64,000 bases of DNA, from NCBI GenBank assembly GCA_020002185.1, contig CM034532.1, forward strand, positions 27,077,805 through 27,141,804, read 5' to 3'. Below are positions 24,101 to 32,280 of this stretch, one piece after another. A program made the position numbers and the translations under genes. The first letter of the stretch is position 1; every line of letters begins with the position of its first letter. The notes under the pieces were generated by a model, which searched no databases, was not told the origin of the DNA, and saw only the letters and a list, made by a program, of their open reading frames with translations. The stretch is from Paraescarpia echinospica (Eukaryota > Annelida > Polychaeta > Sabellida > Siboglinidae).

Positions 24101-27100
24101 TTCAGTAATTGAAGGTTGGTACAATTTTTGCATAATAAATCTTTATTCAGTTATTATTTTTACCTTGTGTTTTCATACTTACTTCTGTTTCCAAGTTTGT
24201 CGATGAGAAAGCCGGCAGCAATGACTATGATAGCATTGCTGAAAAAGAACACTGAACAGTCACGAGATTAACGTAAATCAAAGCAAAACCGAACAATACA
24301 ACAAACCCCTTTTTTACAATTCACACTATTCTGACAAGTTCAATATTACTATCATCAAAATAACAAACAGCTTGTATTATTTTTGAAGACTGATGTACAA
24401 TATTTTCTATTAAGATCTTGACCATTATTTGGCAATCATTATTTCAATCCAGTATTCATGGTAATCTATGTGAACAGACCCAATTACAGTCTGTCCTGTC
24501 TCAAAAATACCAAAGACTGCTCAAGATGGATGTTTTACGAAGAGTTCTTTTAAAACCAGATGTTTATAAAATATAATTAGTACTAAGTATGATCAAAGCA
24601 ATCTTGTATAGCATTGTTGGAGCTACACGTGCATACTTGTCACAGACACTTCTCATCACAGGCAACTGCAATAATACAACAGACGACTGGATGACACTCC
24701 AAGTAGCAACTTACGTCCACGCATATATTGCATAGAGAAGATTATATTGATCAGGAGCCAAGCCGAGACAGTCGTCACAACAGGTTGTGTTAACTACACT
24801 CATGTTGCCAGTTGTGTTATTTGTACATGGGTTCTGAAACAAAATCAAGGACAAACAGTCGTTGACTGTAGTCAGGTTAAAAAATTGTACTATCTTCAAA
24901 GTTACCAATAAATGTCTTGATGATTGGCTAAAAAAATAATGACAAACTCTTGAAGGTTATTATAAGCATTTGCTATGCATTTATAAATCGTGTGCTTCCA
25001 TCAATGCTGTACTATTGTACTATCATAAATATATTTTATAAATAATGCATTTCCAGCATCTAAACCTCTGATTAAATCAGACAAATGCATAACATGGAAT
25101 AAGCTTTACACAAATCACACTAACAGTGGATTCTCGCTATAAGGAAAATCTTCGGAATGGGAATTTTATAGTGAGATGCCATAGTATATTAAATTACTCA
25201 TTATACAAAAACTGTACTTGACTGTGGATTACGAATACGAATACATTTTCAGGCAAAGCCCATATATACATTTGGTATATATAAATATGTATAAAAATAC
25301 ATATAGCTTTCTAAAAGGAAATAAGTTAGAAATAATAAAATAAATAAAAATAAAATAAGGTAATTATATAAGTTAAATAAAGTTAATAAGTTTTAAAATC
25401 TATAAGAAATAATTAAATAAATATCCAAGACGTGATAAAAAGTCACCATTTTATAGTATACAGTGATTCAGCGCAGCTATTCCACATGGGCCCATTAACA
25501 ATATCTGTACAATTGTACGTACATATTATCATGTCATTGCCAATGTTAAGAATACGTTTTCCAAAACCATAAACATTTTTGCTCATTAGGGCATCGATCT
25601 AGCAATACTGACAAACATAATTATAAGGATTGTGTGACACAGTGCAAACAATGTAGCCAATGATGACAGATGTTGTAAACGTACCCCTTGAAACTTGCCC
25701 TGGAGGACGCTGGGCATGTCAAAGCAGAAGTAGGATCCAAATGTGAGCATGCAGTTGAAGAACAGCAGTAGAAACCTGTAGCCACCTGCACACAGATGCA
25801 CACAGATACCTTGAGTTGTTGTCACTGTAGTATCTCATGTCCTATCGTGTCTCAAACCAGACAACATTCTATTTAACTTGTGCCATTATTTGTTATTACT
25901 ACCCGTACTACTAACATTTCTATAGTGCCGTATATCCGGGATCAGCTCGTTCATAGGCATGTACACACATGATTAAGTAAAATGTACATGGAATCATAAA
26001 AAAGTTAATTTTAAAAAGACAATATACATCTGTATTATGTATCTATGATACAAGACAGAGTTTCTAAAATGTTAAGATAAATAAATACCTACTACCTGCT
26101 GAAGAGTTAGACTATATCAAGATTTAGCCTAAACCTATAAGTGGGGCCATTACGCCACACCTTAGAAGTGGGGCCATTACGTCTAACTTACTAAAATTAA
26201 AATCACTGATACAAAATAAATGAATTTCATGAATTTTTCAAAGACCTTCCCGGCAAATTGAATTACAACAGCTCTAGATTATAGTAGTTAGTTATTCTCC
26301 CAATTTGCTAAATAATATGAAATACCAGTCCTGAATAAATTCAGAAAATAATAACTGATCACAATTACATTGATCACAACAACTACATTGAAGGTGACAT
26401 GTAGTGAACGCTTCTCACAGTTGGAGCTGATAAATACTGACAGGAATGAAGATGCAATGGACGTGGATGATGGTGGAATGTCATCAACACATGCTATAGG
26501 CTACTTTCAGTTTTTATCATTGTCAATCTGTCAAGTAAGCATTATCATTTCCGCAACTGTCTAGTGTTCAATTAGAGTGGCTTCCAGAAATGTCTTAGGA
26601 ATGTGATCTTGAACATGTCTGCAGTGGCAAGATTTTTTGGTGGGAGGGTCAAAACAGAGACTACTCTAGATAATAATCCCTAGAAAGTTACAGTTTTCTT
26701 TGACAGAAACAGCAGGTAAATAGGACTGGTCTGCAGCTTATAAATAAACTAATGGCTTCATTGTACACTTGCCATCTGGAGTTAGTGTTATCTTGGATGA
26801 CAATCTTATAGGGGAAACCTAATTAGTAAATATGTCACACAAAAAAGAAATCCATAACCTCGTGGTCAGAAAGGAAGACCTTCTAATTAAGAAACAGAGT
26901 CAGCTGGTCATGAGACAAGTCCTTCAACAGGGATCGATCTGGAAAAAGACATGCATGTGCTCTTTGGGCACATCAGATGTAGGACTAAGTGTCTTTTCGA
27001 AAGTTGATGTGCCCCAAATCAGTTTATTAAAATGTTATCAATTAATTTGCATGATAGTATAATCGCTTAAATAACCTGGTAAACGTGAATATTACATTTT

Positions 27101-29647
27101 TAATCTTCTGATCATGTTATTCTTTAACTTGTTTCGAATTCTATTCAGGACTGCCCATGCAACATATTTGTGGGTAGCTGTGCCTCATATTTTGTGGACT
27201 GGTTATGCTACAACAGTCTACTGCTCCAAGGATAGGGAGATTCTAACCGAGAAATACAATGCAGCAGTTTGTGACATTGAGTGACAACGATTCATATACG
27301 TGAGAGCATCAACTAAAAATAATCAAAGAAACATGTTGATTAGACATTAAAAAAACTCATTGATACACCAATGAACAGATGTATGGAATAGCCTCACTCA
27401 GTCTGTGGTTGAGATTGCATCTGTGCAGTCTTTTGAGAGGAAATTAGATTATAAGTTGTGGGAAAATCACCCAATTAAATTAACCCAATTAAATTATACT
27501 ATATGTAAAACTATTACAGGTAAGACTAGAACATAGCATTGTCTTTTTTCACAAGTTTATGACCCAAAGTGATAGGGGCATTTGTAATGAATGTACTATT
27601 TGTGAGCCTTGGTGATGGAGGTTTGATTTATTAACATGCTTTTAAATTTTTTTTTTGTTTTGTTTATAATGTACTCCAGTTGTAATTTTTAGCAAACATA
27701 CATGAATTTAAAAACGTGCATATAGTGTACATGTCTGGATGGATATTATTTTGTGTAGATATGAACAGATTGCACTTTGTTCAGCAAGAGTTGAAAGTTA
27801 GTGATAGGCGATAATATGGCGTCGGCAGCAACAAACGCTGTTCACGGTGCTCGATTAAAGCTTCTATAACAATGTCAACGACAGGCAAGGGGTAGGCAAG
27901 GCACAAGGGTATTGATTAGAATGTTCTCAGTGTCCAGTCATCAATGTAAGATGTGATTTAAATAACTCCATTCAGGCCATTGTTCTGTTTGCTGTCAGCG
28001 CGGCCATTGTCTGTGTTCGGGCGCAGACTAGAGCAAACCGGAGCGTTATTTGGGCCTCAAAATATACTAAGTCTAACATGCAAAATATGCATGGGATGAT
28101 GTGGAATTATTTAATTATCACATCAACGTGTCAAATTTAGGCAAAACTATAGATAGTTGTGATAGGGGCATTTGTAATGAATGTACTATTTGTGAGCCTT
28201 GGTGATGGAGGTTTGATTTATTAACATGCTTTTAAATTTTTTTATTTTTTGTTTATAATGTACTCCAGTTGTAATTTTTAGCAAACATACATGAATTTAA
28301 AAACGTGCATATAGTGTACATGTCTGGATGGATATTATTTTGTGTAGATATGAACAGATTGCACTTTGTTCAGCAAGAGTTGAAAGTTAGTGATAGGCGA
28401 TAATATGGCGTCGGCAGCAACAAACGCTGTTCACGGTGCTCGATTAAAGCTTCTATAACAATGTCAACGACAGGCAAGGGGTAGGCAAGGCACGAGGGTA
28501 TTGATTAGAATGTTCTCAGTGTCCAGTCATCAATGTAAGATGTGATTTAAATAACTCCATTCAGGCCATTGTTCTGTTTGCTGTCAGCGCGGCCATTGTC
28601 TGTGTTCGGGCGCAGACTAGAGCAAACCGGAGCGTTATTTGGGCCTCAAAGTCTAACATGCAAAATATGCATGGGATGATGTGGAATTATTTAATTATCA
28701 CATCAACGTGTCAAATTTAGGCAAAACTATAGATAATAACGGCAAAATTGAGGTGGGTCCAGATTCTACATAAGTGCTCCTCAATTTTCTCAGACACGTT
28801 TTTGTATGCGTCTTTTGGGCACATGTGGCAAAAAAGTATGCAGCATTCCAGCGTACAACGCGTCATTGATGCGTTTCCGCGCTCCAAGGGAATCCCTGCT
28901 TCAAGGGTTCATCTAGTCATGAGATAAGAGTTCATGGTCAAGAGACAAGACCTCGTGGTCATGAAGTGGTGTGTCTTGGTCATGAAACAAATGTACCGCT
29001 ATAGCCTGTACCACGTACCCCACCCAATTCATCCACCCCTCCACACATACCATTTCTATTTGGCAACGGTTCAATCATTCATCACTTGTCTCGCCACCTA
29101 CTGCGACTCTGGTATGCGAGTCAAGTATTGCCAAGTCGTATAACGTAATTGCCAAAGGAGTACACAACACATTTCAAAGACAAAGGTCGACTGGTGGCGA
29201 TACGCCCATTGACCCCGCTAGTTCATGACAACGACGCGTGTTCATGACATATCTAAAATACACGCAGCAGTTATAAAACGTGCGACAGGAAGTACACTCA
29301 AACGTACATATGATTATTTTAACAAGCTATTTATCTCAACTGTCACCTTCCGAGTCCAAGAACTCGAAGACAAAGTTGACAACAAGTTTGTTGATTGCTT
29401 TCATTCAATCATAATATTATGACTGTCAATGAATGATCAATCGGACCACGGCAGGCCAGGAGGCCGATCAGGGAACTAGTGTTGACACATCGAAATCTTC
29501 CAAACATGTCTTTAAAGTATATATGTATCGTAAGTGCATAACCGTACAAGTCCCTTGTGCAACTGTCCCTTGTAAATATACAGTGTAATGTGTGAATGCT
29601 GAAGAAGATGGATTCAACTTACAGTCCGAAGCTTGTAACAGCGCCAT
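5968..29647 (-). CDS. MFSD1: MFSD1-type lysosomal major facilitator transporter, 13 exons
   Basis: Coding exons, 5' to 3': 29647-29623, 25785-25685, 24833-24715, 24238-24183, 18329-18186, 16954-16796, 14885-14770, 14278-14178, 11591-11486, 10897-10760, 9941-9802, 9266-9152, 6123-5968. All introns are GT...AG, every phase joins, and the sum is 1476 nt (491 aa; vertebrate MFSD1 is about 465). Known: MFSD1 is a 12-TM lysosomal dipeptide uniporter that works with the glycoprotein GLMP. Matches include TFGSYFCFDMP in TM1, the MFS A-motif GFLIDKLGNR, AFWFKDKELAMAFG, a second A-like motif GGVIDVFGRRG, the MWP start of TM11, and NTVDRRRGG after TM12. An in-frame TAA lies 18 nt before the start, so the start is firm unless a further 5' exon exists. 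Odd: the N-terminus is very short, the luminal loop 1 is sequon-rich, and a dileucine motif sits at the C-terminus. Confidence 0.93.
6247..6404. mobile_element. Tc1/mariner-type MITE with TA target site
   Basis: Starts CAGTGGGG and ends TTCCACTG, is flanked by TA at 6245-6246 and 6405-6406, and is 158 bp long. Internal copies of GG(A/T)GACCG..ATAGC-type sequence recur at both ends. It lies in MFSD1 intron 12, immediately before a non-LTR remnant. Confidence 0.55.
6410..8299 (+). mobile_element. degenerate non-LTR retrotransposon (LINE)
   Basis: Three consecutive + strand reading segments belong to one element. 6420-6826 is linker before the RT (KSWLTNDLKNACWKK type). 6820-7350 runs into the RT, with KTAKVIPLLKSGEK and NYRPISLLSQFSNMLE. 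About 7400-7540 has YGFREGMSTSLALVEFID. 7557-8024 is the C-terminal region (LWNSLHVSFSNIRLLYHFK). The RT catalytic core is deleted between about 7520 and 7600, and there are several frameshifts. The 3' end has AATAAAC followed by repeats of TTGAC (8275-8297). It is inserted antisense to MFSD1 in intron 12. Confidence 0.8.
8300..9151. other. remainder of MFSD1 intron 12
   Basis: AT-rich and without recognisable elements. If exon 12 is read through instead of spliced, a stop codon follows at 9110, giving 13 alternative residues. An AATAAA on the - strand at about 8681-8676 could serve such a short transcript. Confidence 0.4.
9152..9266 (-). CDS. MFSD1: MFSD1 exon 12 (TM12)
   Basis: Residues 402-440, with the K402 codon split with exon 11. 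Contains YVMIFLLANVLACVATALFL as TM12 and ends in DRRR. Acceptor TCGTCAG, donor AGG|GTGGGT, the least typical donor of the gene. Confidence 0.85.
9802..9941 (-). CDS. MFSD1: MFSD1 exon 11 (TM11)
   Basis: Residues 356-402, ASMWPSIPLVV...GQILGNSEK. The tryptophan-proline pair, GTAMGL and the ISNIIVGQIL-like segment are the best-conserved part of MFSD1. Acceptor CTGACCCAG, donor AA|GTATGT. Confidence 0.92.
10760..10897 (-). CDS. MFSD1: MFSD1 exon 10 (TM9-TM10)
   Basis: Residues 310-355, starting DVFGRRGLLAVS, the cytosolic TM8-TM9 motif related to the MFS A-motif, and ending in the TM10 segment LWLGVTYSVAA. Acceptor CATTGCAG, donor GCT|GTAAGT, 46 codons exactly. Confidence 0.93.
11321..11486 (-). 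repeat. tandem copies of the exon 9/intron 9 border
   Basis: A unit of 50-55 bp starting CTTACAATGACACCCCC on the + strand occurs at 11321, 11376, 11431 and 11481. The last is the real border, and the other three lie in the intron downstream of it. Each unit holds the last ~27 exonic bases (…CTTCCTAGGGGGTGTCATT on the - strand) plus ~25 intronic bases. The copies ending at 11326 and 11381 keep a full GTAAG donor. The one at 11431 has lost four bases of it. Confidence 0.9.
11486..11591 (-). CDS. MFSD1: MFSD1 exon 9 (TM8)
   Basis: Residues 274-309, KFIQDKYGYKQTSAYMAGA then TM8 (VYDVSMVLSPFLGGVI). Acceptor CATTTACAG, donor ATT|GTAAGT. The donor region is repeated three more times downstream. 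Confidence 0.93.
11755..12900 (-). mobile_element. Penelope-like element, - strand copy, decayed
   Basis: On the - strand it reads, in order, the RT motif HGAAMGSPISPLLANCYMEH (12809-12880), NPTHKDQYLNFKSHHPLTHKRS, then the linker region, a frame-shifted GIY-YIG endonuclease region, and the 3' end with GTTGCAAGTTTCAAATACAG close to 11790. Several stops and frameshifts. It faces a second copy head to head at about 12900. Confidence 0.78.
12901..13745 (+). mobile_element. Penelope-like element, + strand copy, 5' truncated
   Basis: Starts inside the RT domain (FLDLCMHIQDEGVHQ), runs through RKPTHTDQYLNFKSHHPLTH and LPYVAGLSEQLGRVYKSH, and then in a second frame through the GIY-YIG endonuclease (SHTYIGETKRPLSRRFKEHT, 13405-13470; VKEAIYIKQRAPT). 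The 3' end at about 13700-13740 is the same as that of the - strand copy. Known: Penelope-like elements combine an RT with a C-terminal GIY-YIG nuclease. The copy lies in MFSD1 intron 8. Confidence 0.82.
14178..14278 (-). CDS. MFSD1: MFSD1 exon 8 (TM7)
   Basis: Residues 241-274: KVGDMKRFSLQYWLLALTIM..., then the FPF motif typical of MFSD1 TM7. Acceptor TTTTGCTGCAG, donor AG|GTACGT. Confidence 0.92.
14456..14690 (+). mobile_element. non-LTR retrotransposon RT fragment
   Basis: A short piece of an RT domain on the + strand: the NNYR..SLLP-like start is degenerate, followed by QYGFRSGHSTEYAALDLVDQ. Contains in-frame stops (CTATAG, AATTAA). Lies in MFSD1 intron 7. Confidence 0.6.
14770..14885 (-). 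CDS. MFSD1: MFSD1 exon 7 (TM6)
   Basis: Residues 202-240: GSVLCGVGFLSAIVVSFLDI (TM6) and the start of the cytosolic central loop ending MSSKNV. Acceptor TTTTATTGCAG, donor GTT|GTAAGT. The first codon is split with exon 6 (G202). Confidence 0.92.
14998..16614. mobile_element. TTAA-flanked palindromic element, copy A, with tRNA-like sequence
   Basis: Flanked by TTAA at 14998-15001 and 16611-16614. The termini TTAAAGGGAATAAAAAC and, on the other strand, TTAAAGGAAATAAAAAC are inverted repeats. Inside is a large imperfect palindrome centred near 15680, with arms from about 15150 and out to about 16440. Each arm carries a tRNA-like B box, and the right arm carries a full A-to-B box unit on the - strand. 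TTAA sites with short TIRs are known for piggyBac and Kolobok transposons. No transposase is present. Lies in MFSD1 intron 6. A second copy is at 54466-61854. Confidence 0.8.
15898..15995 (-). other. tRNA-like sequence in the TTAA element
   Basis: On the - strand there is an A box TAGCTCAGTTGG (15977-15966) and a B box AGTTCAATCC (15919-15910), with CCGACACCA at the 3' side. The spacing between boxes is too long for a plain tRNA and the acceptor stem is offset, so it is tRNA-derived rather than a working tRNA gene. Confidence 0.55.
16796..16954 (-). CDS. MFSD1: MFSD1 exon 6 (TM5)
   Basis: Residues 149-202: VQNRITAFWFKDKELAMAFG, TM5, and GLTWTLWGG. This is one of the strongest matches to MFSD1. 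Acceptor GTAATTTCAG, donor G|GTATGT. Confidence 0.94.
17004..17139 (-). pseudogene. degenerate tandem copy of MFSD1 exon 6
   Basis: The segment repeats the 5' half of exon 6 and the adjoining intron (16855-17000) directly upstream of it. Shared stretches include TTGAACCAGAAGG, CATTGCCAGCTCCT and GAAAACA(C/G)TGACTTTT. Small deletions break the frame, and the acceptor AG is altered. It is an exon duplication that has decayed. Confidence 0.85.
17339..17898. repeat. 18-bp minisatellite, about 31 copies
   Basis: Unit ACAACGTCTGTTGTATAC with CGT/CAT/TCT-TAT variants, in MFSD1 intron 5. Each unit contains the palindrome-like core TTGTATAC. The period is a multiple of three and carries no stop in several frames, so long spurious open frames appear on both strands. 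Confidence 0.95.
18186..18329 (-). CDS. MFSD1: MFSD1 exon 5 (TM3-TM4)
   Basis: Residues 101-149: GVFLFSSLCVLGSCSFAAG (TM3) and LLGRLLFGAGNGSLT (TM4 with the conserved GR..FG.G). Acceptor TCTGTTTCAG, which is also part of the 51-bp repeat upstream. Donor ACTA|GTAAGT. Confidence 0.92.
18330..19128. repeat. 51-bp minisatellite, block 1 (about 16 copies)
   Basis: Unit reads AACTGAAACAGACAACAACC, then TGTCTAATCACTTCTCA and TGTGGCAAAGAGT. It begins exactly at the acceptor of MFSD1 exon 5, and every unit contains the same TGTTTCAG on the - strand. Confidence 0.93.
19129..19792 (-). mobile_element. LINE 3' fragment inserted in the 51-bp minisatellite
   Basis: Reads on the - strand YRSIIESVLMYGSICFF..., then KIASKIIGIP, the C-terminal part of a fish-type L2/CR1-like RT. 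The 3' end is AATAAATTTGTATTGTATT. The minisatellite is broken within GTGG|CAAAG and resumes at 19793. Confidence 0.72.
19793..20096. repeat. 51-bp minisatellite, block 2 (about 6 copies)
   Basis: Continuation of the block at 18330-19128 after the LINE fragment, same unit and same phase. Confidence 0.93.
20417..20950 (+). mobile_element. non-LTR retrotransposon linker/RT-proximal fragment
   Basis: An open frame with the composition of the EN-RT linker of LINEs: RAKSRLKKIKNDEANAELRE, then HNKPAEYWDILKQVS. It is truncated before the RT core. Lies antisense in MFSD1 intron 4. The AAAACGGC(T/C)GT motif occurs both at 20471 and 21021, so this may be part of a longer composite. Confidence 0.5.
20951..22350. 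other. MFSD1 intron 4, middle part
   Basis: No coding sequence supported. A 37-bp direct repeat (GAATATTAATTTTCTATG...CACCTACAGGT) occurs twice at 21957-22027. Confidence 0.4.
22375..22735. repeat. diverged direct repeat of about 130 bp
   Basis: Two copies, at about 22375-22500 and 22539-22667, share CAATCAAA(A)TACAGATTTCT, GTGGCAG, CCCTAAGATA and GTTGCTGAAC. They are followed by a CGGCGGACGCAGAGTGATGG tail. Looks like part of an interspersed repeat; no coding capacity. Confidence 0.6.
22892..23882. mobile_element. non-autonomous hAT transposon with 8-bp target duplication
   Basis: The target duplication GCTATTGG is perfect at 22884-22891 and 23883-23890. The termini CAATGCTGGTAC and CAGTGCTGGTATG (other strand) are inverted repeats of the classic hAT CAGTGCTGG type. 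Subterminal arrays of AAAGTACTT/AAGTAAAA occur at both ends. 991 bp, no transposase. Lies in MFSD1 intron 4. Confidence 0.92.
23965..24075. repeat. inverted repeat (long hairpin) upstream of MFSD1 exon 4
   Basis: Arms GTATCCAAATGAATTTTAC / ...GAAATTCACTTGGATAC, extended inward by ACCTGG/CCAGGT, face each other across a 15-nt loop CAGAGCTTTCGTCTA. Outer ATTTTG/CAAAAT pairs extend it further. Confidence 0.75.
24183..24238 (-). CDS. MFSD1: MFSD1 exon 4 (TM2 and A-motif)
   Basis: Residues 82-101, 56 nt. Encodes NAIIVIAAGFLIDKLGNR; GFLIDKLGNR is the MFS A-motif between TM2 and TM3. Acceptor CTTTTTCAG, donor A|GTAAGT. Confidence 0.92.
24715..24833 (-). CDS. MFSD1: MFSD1 exon 3 (luminal loop 1 and start of TM2)
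   Basis: Residues 43-82. The loop NPCTNNTTGNMSVVNTT followed by CC and DDC has four N-glycosylation sequons (N47, N48, N52, N57) and four cysteines, then LLYAIYAWT, matching the LLYAWYSWPN of vertebrate MFSD1. Acceptor TTTGTTTCAG, donor AC|GTAAGT. Confidence 0.92.
25685..25785 (-). CDS. MFSD1: MFSD1 exon 2 (TM1)
   Basis: Residues 9-42: GYRFLLLFFNCMLTFGSYFC and DMPSVLQGKFQG. The FGSYFC(F/Y)D motif is diagnostic. The acceptor GTGTGCAG|GTGG is chosen because it is the only one in phase with exon 1. Donor GGG|GTACGT. Confidence 0.92.
25786..27370. other. MFSD1 intron 1, 3' part
   Basis: No gene supported. AT-rich with scattered short open frames of no family. Confidence 0.4.
27376..27481 (+). 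mobile_element. LINE C-terminal fragment
   Basis: One open stretch reads TDVWNSLTQSVVEIASVQSF then ERKLDYKLW, the typical end of the second ORF of CR1/L2/Jockey-like elements (WNSLP...SVNxFKxxLD). About 35 codons only. Confidence 0.6.
27571..28735. repeat. recent 590-bp tandem duplication
   Basis: GATAGGGGCATTTGTAATGA starts both copies, at 27571 and 28161. Copy 2 lacks 9 bp (ATATACTAA) and differs in the length of a T run. Otherwise they are almost identical, which indicates a young duplication in MFSD1 intron 1. Confidence 0.95.
29623..29647 (-). CDS. MFSD1: MFSD1 exon 1 (start codon)
   Basis: Encodes MALLQASD plus one base of C9; donor GACT|GTAAGT. The ATG has A at -3 and G at +4. A TAA 18 nt upstream in frame closes the frame, so the short cytosolic N-terminus is real unless a further exon lies 5'. 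Confidence 0.82.
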
Positions 29648-29649
29648 TT

Positions 29650-29676
29650 TCAAAGGTGCACGTTATGTGTCGCCAT
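29650..29676 (-). promoter_or_regulatory. short upstream ORF before MFSD1 start
   Basis: On the - strand an ATG at 29676 opens eight codons (MATHNVHL) and stops with TGA two bases before the MFSD1 ATG. Such an arrangement can govern reinitiation, provided the transcript starts upstream of it. Confidence 0.35.
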
Positions 29677-29889
29677 CTAGCGAGTGTGATTGAAACTGCG
29701 CGAACTGCGGATTTTGGAACACTAGTTACCCTACCTTCCAGAACAGGCTTGTTGATAAATATGGTTTAGGCACGTACGTCTAGATGGTGCTCTTCTCATT
29801 TTTCCTGCCGTACAGGGGTGAGGGTCAGGTACAATACTGCCGAACAACTCGCTGTTTTTTTTCTTTCCAAAATTTTCTATCCATAGCTC

Positions 29890-30619
29890 CCTCTCTCCTT
29901 CTTTCATCCTCCAACAATCTTCTCATGTTCCTCCTCACGCAGTCCTCCTATCTCAGTTGTGGCCGTTCCCTTTTCTTGTATCCTTTGCGTTGTTTCGTCT
30001 CGATGTCCTCTCTGCTATTTTTCCTGTATCCATCCTTGCCAAGTGGCCTGTCCATCTCATTCGGCTTCTCAACCCTCCTTCTGCGCTGCATTCCTACTTC
30101 TTTTCTCTGGTCGTTCATCCTTCTTCTGTCTACCTTCTTTGTTCTTGTTATTCTTCTAACCCAGTTGTTCTCGCAAACTTGCAGCTTTTGTTGTTGTTTG
30201 TTGTTGTTGTGTTGTTGTTGGTGTTGTTGTTGGTGGTGGTGGTGTTGTTGTTGTTGTTGTTGTTGTTGGGTCAATGCCAGTGTCTCCAGTCCCAAACGAT
30301 ATATGCATGCTGGTGTAACACACGTTCTCAAGACTTTCCCTTTCAGCTTTTTCGAGGTTTGTCTGTCCATCATGACTCCCTCTATCTTTCTCCAAGCATT
30401 CGTTCCTGCTTGTATTCAACGTCGCACCTCCACCTCTGAACGCCCATCCGCTATAACAATTCTTCCAAGGTACTCAAAGCCGTACGTCCACTTCCTTAAT
30501 TTCGTTTCCATCCAACCCCAAGCCCAATTCCACTCTCTGGTGTCAGCCCACACCACCTCTGTCTTCTCCAGGCTCATTTTCAGTCTGTGTTTCTTGAACA
30601 CCCTGTTCCATTCTTCCAT
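29890..30619 (-). mobile_element. RTE-like retrotransposon RT fragment interrupted by a CAA/TTG microsatellite
   Basis: The - strand reads FKKHRLKMSLEKTEVVW (30.6 kb), YGFEYLGRIVIADGRSEVEV, then MMDRQTSKKLKGKVLRTCVT, and KLQVCENNWVRRITR with KRERPQLR at the end. This is the thumb/C-terminal part of a common RTE-like RT. A (TTG)n run at 30187-30268 replaces part of the sequence with a polyglutamine-like stretch. The 312-codon open frame on the + strand is its shadow. Confidence 0.75.
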
Positions 30620-30620
30620 T

Positions 30621-30653
<33 letters not shown>

Positions 30654-30665
30654 GTATGTTGTATG
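30617..30665. repeat. TA/TATG microsatellite
   Basis: (TA)n followed by TATG repeats, directly at the edge of the RTE-like fragment. Confidence 0.9.
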
Positions 30666-32280
30666 TATGTATGGTCAAATCCAACGAACGGGGTACACTG
30701 CATGTTTAGACATGTATCTTGAGTAATTATGTGACTAACAGTGTGGAAATAATATGTTTTATTATGTTGTGTTTATCCGGCTCGATGATAACTTTCGAGG
30801 GATATATAGTTTGTTTTTTCTAGTTTAAAAACTTTTGGAACTAAAGCTGATAAACTGGTCGTTTTGGGCCATTTTTTAAATGTTGATCTCTATATTTTTT
30901 TTAATCAGTTAGTAATCATCGTAAACCATGAATATGCACCGTGTTAATTACTTTATTAGAACACCACATGTGTCTATGTTGTTACTGCCTTGTGATTAAT
31001 GCAATTTGTAAATACCCTGATTTTTCTACAATATATTGGTCATGGGAAATATTGGTGTTATCGTCTGAGGACCATTTTTCCTAATGGCATATTCATGTAA
31101 AATATTAATCGATAACATGCATATTTAGCTGTACACATATATTAACATGTGTAGTACCAAAATGCACTGCTATTTTTCAGATGTACCTTTTGGTATTTTT
31201 CTGTTTTACTTTTTTCTCCGCCGACTCAGATTTGGGGAAATTTTTTTGCGTTATCATCCGGTGCCCTTGTTTCTTTCGTTTTAACACAAACTTGTGAAGA
31301 ATAGTAGGATATTTTTATTCCTACTAAAGAACATATATCTGCCTATCAGAACAGTCATTTGGACTCACCCAAAATATTTTCTCTGTATGATATGGCCCGG
31401 GAAAAGCATCAAGTTACCGTCCGATTATAGTTATCGTCCGATCCTCGAGACGGTGGTAGTGTTTTGAGTGCTTTTGAGTAGCCTCAATCGGCTTCCAGCA
31501 AAACTACGCGACCGTTCATTATCTTGTTAATGTGCGCTACATAAGATCGCACTAAGTAAGTATATTTCCTGATTTATTACTGTTTTGCTACATGTAGATT
31601 GTTTTTGCTAGACTATTCTGATCTACGGTAACAGTCATACACATGTTATTTATGCGTGATAGTGCTCGAACTTGATGTTATATGTGCCTCTCGATGACGA
31701 CCACATGTTAATTGTCATAACGACATAAGCATAAGCCATAAGTGCCATAACGCATGAGCTATACATTATAATACTGCGGGATACAATGTTTCATGAGTGT
31801 TTTTTTAAAAGGGGGCCACGGTCGATAACGATGATCCACGGATGATAACGCAATACGTTGTTAATAGTAATACTGCATTAAGAAAGATATTGTGTGAAAT
31901 AGAGTTTTAATATGCCATTGTGTGTGTGTGTTATATGATAGCCAAAATATCGTCCTGTCCAAGTTGACTCATTAAGTGCATTAATTACCATTATGCTTGG
32001 CATTAGATCGGTTTCGGTAGAATTTGCACATCATTTCCTGATTTATAAGGATTTGGAAAAAGCTGTCATACCAAATAGTCTGCAAAATATTAAAATTTAA
32101 GATTCTGTCGCAAGCTTTTGTATGTTACGTACACTGTGGAGAGGTTATTTTGGCCAAATTAAAATAAAATAGTGCATTCTAGAGGGAACCACGGTCGATA
32201 ACCGTGATTCATGGACGATAACACAATACGCTGGTCAGAGTAATACTGCATTGTGCTGACTTATTTTGTCTAGTCTTTTT

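Noticed and set aside
29784..30722. 312-codon open frame on the + strand as a membrane protein
   Set aside because: It is the antisense of an RTE-like RT fragment plus a TTG microsatellite; the - strand carries recognisable RT motifs.
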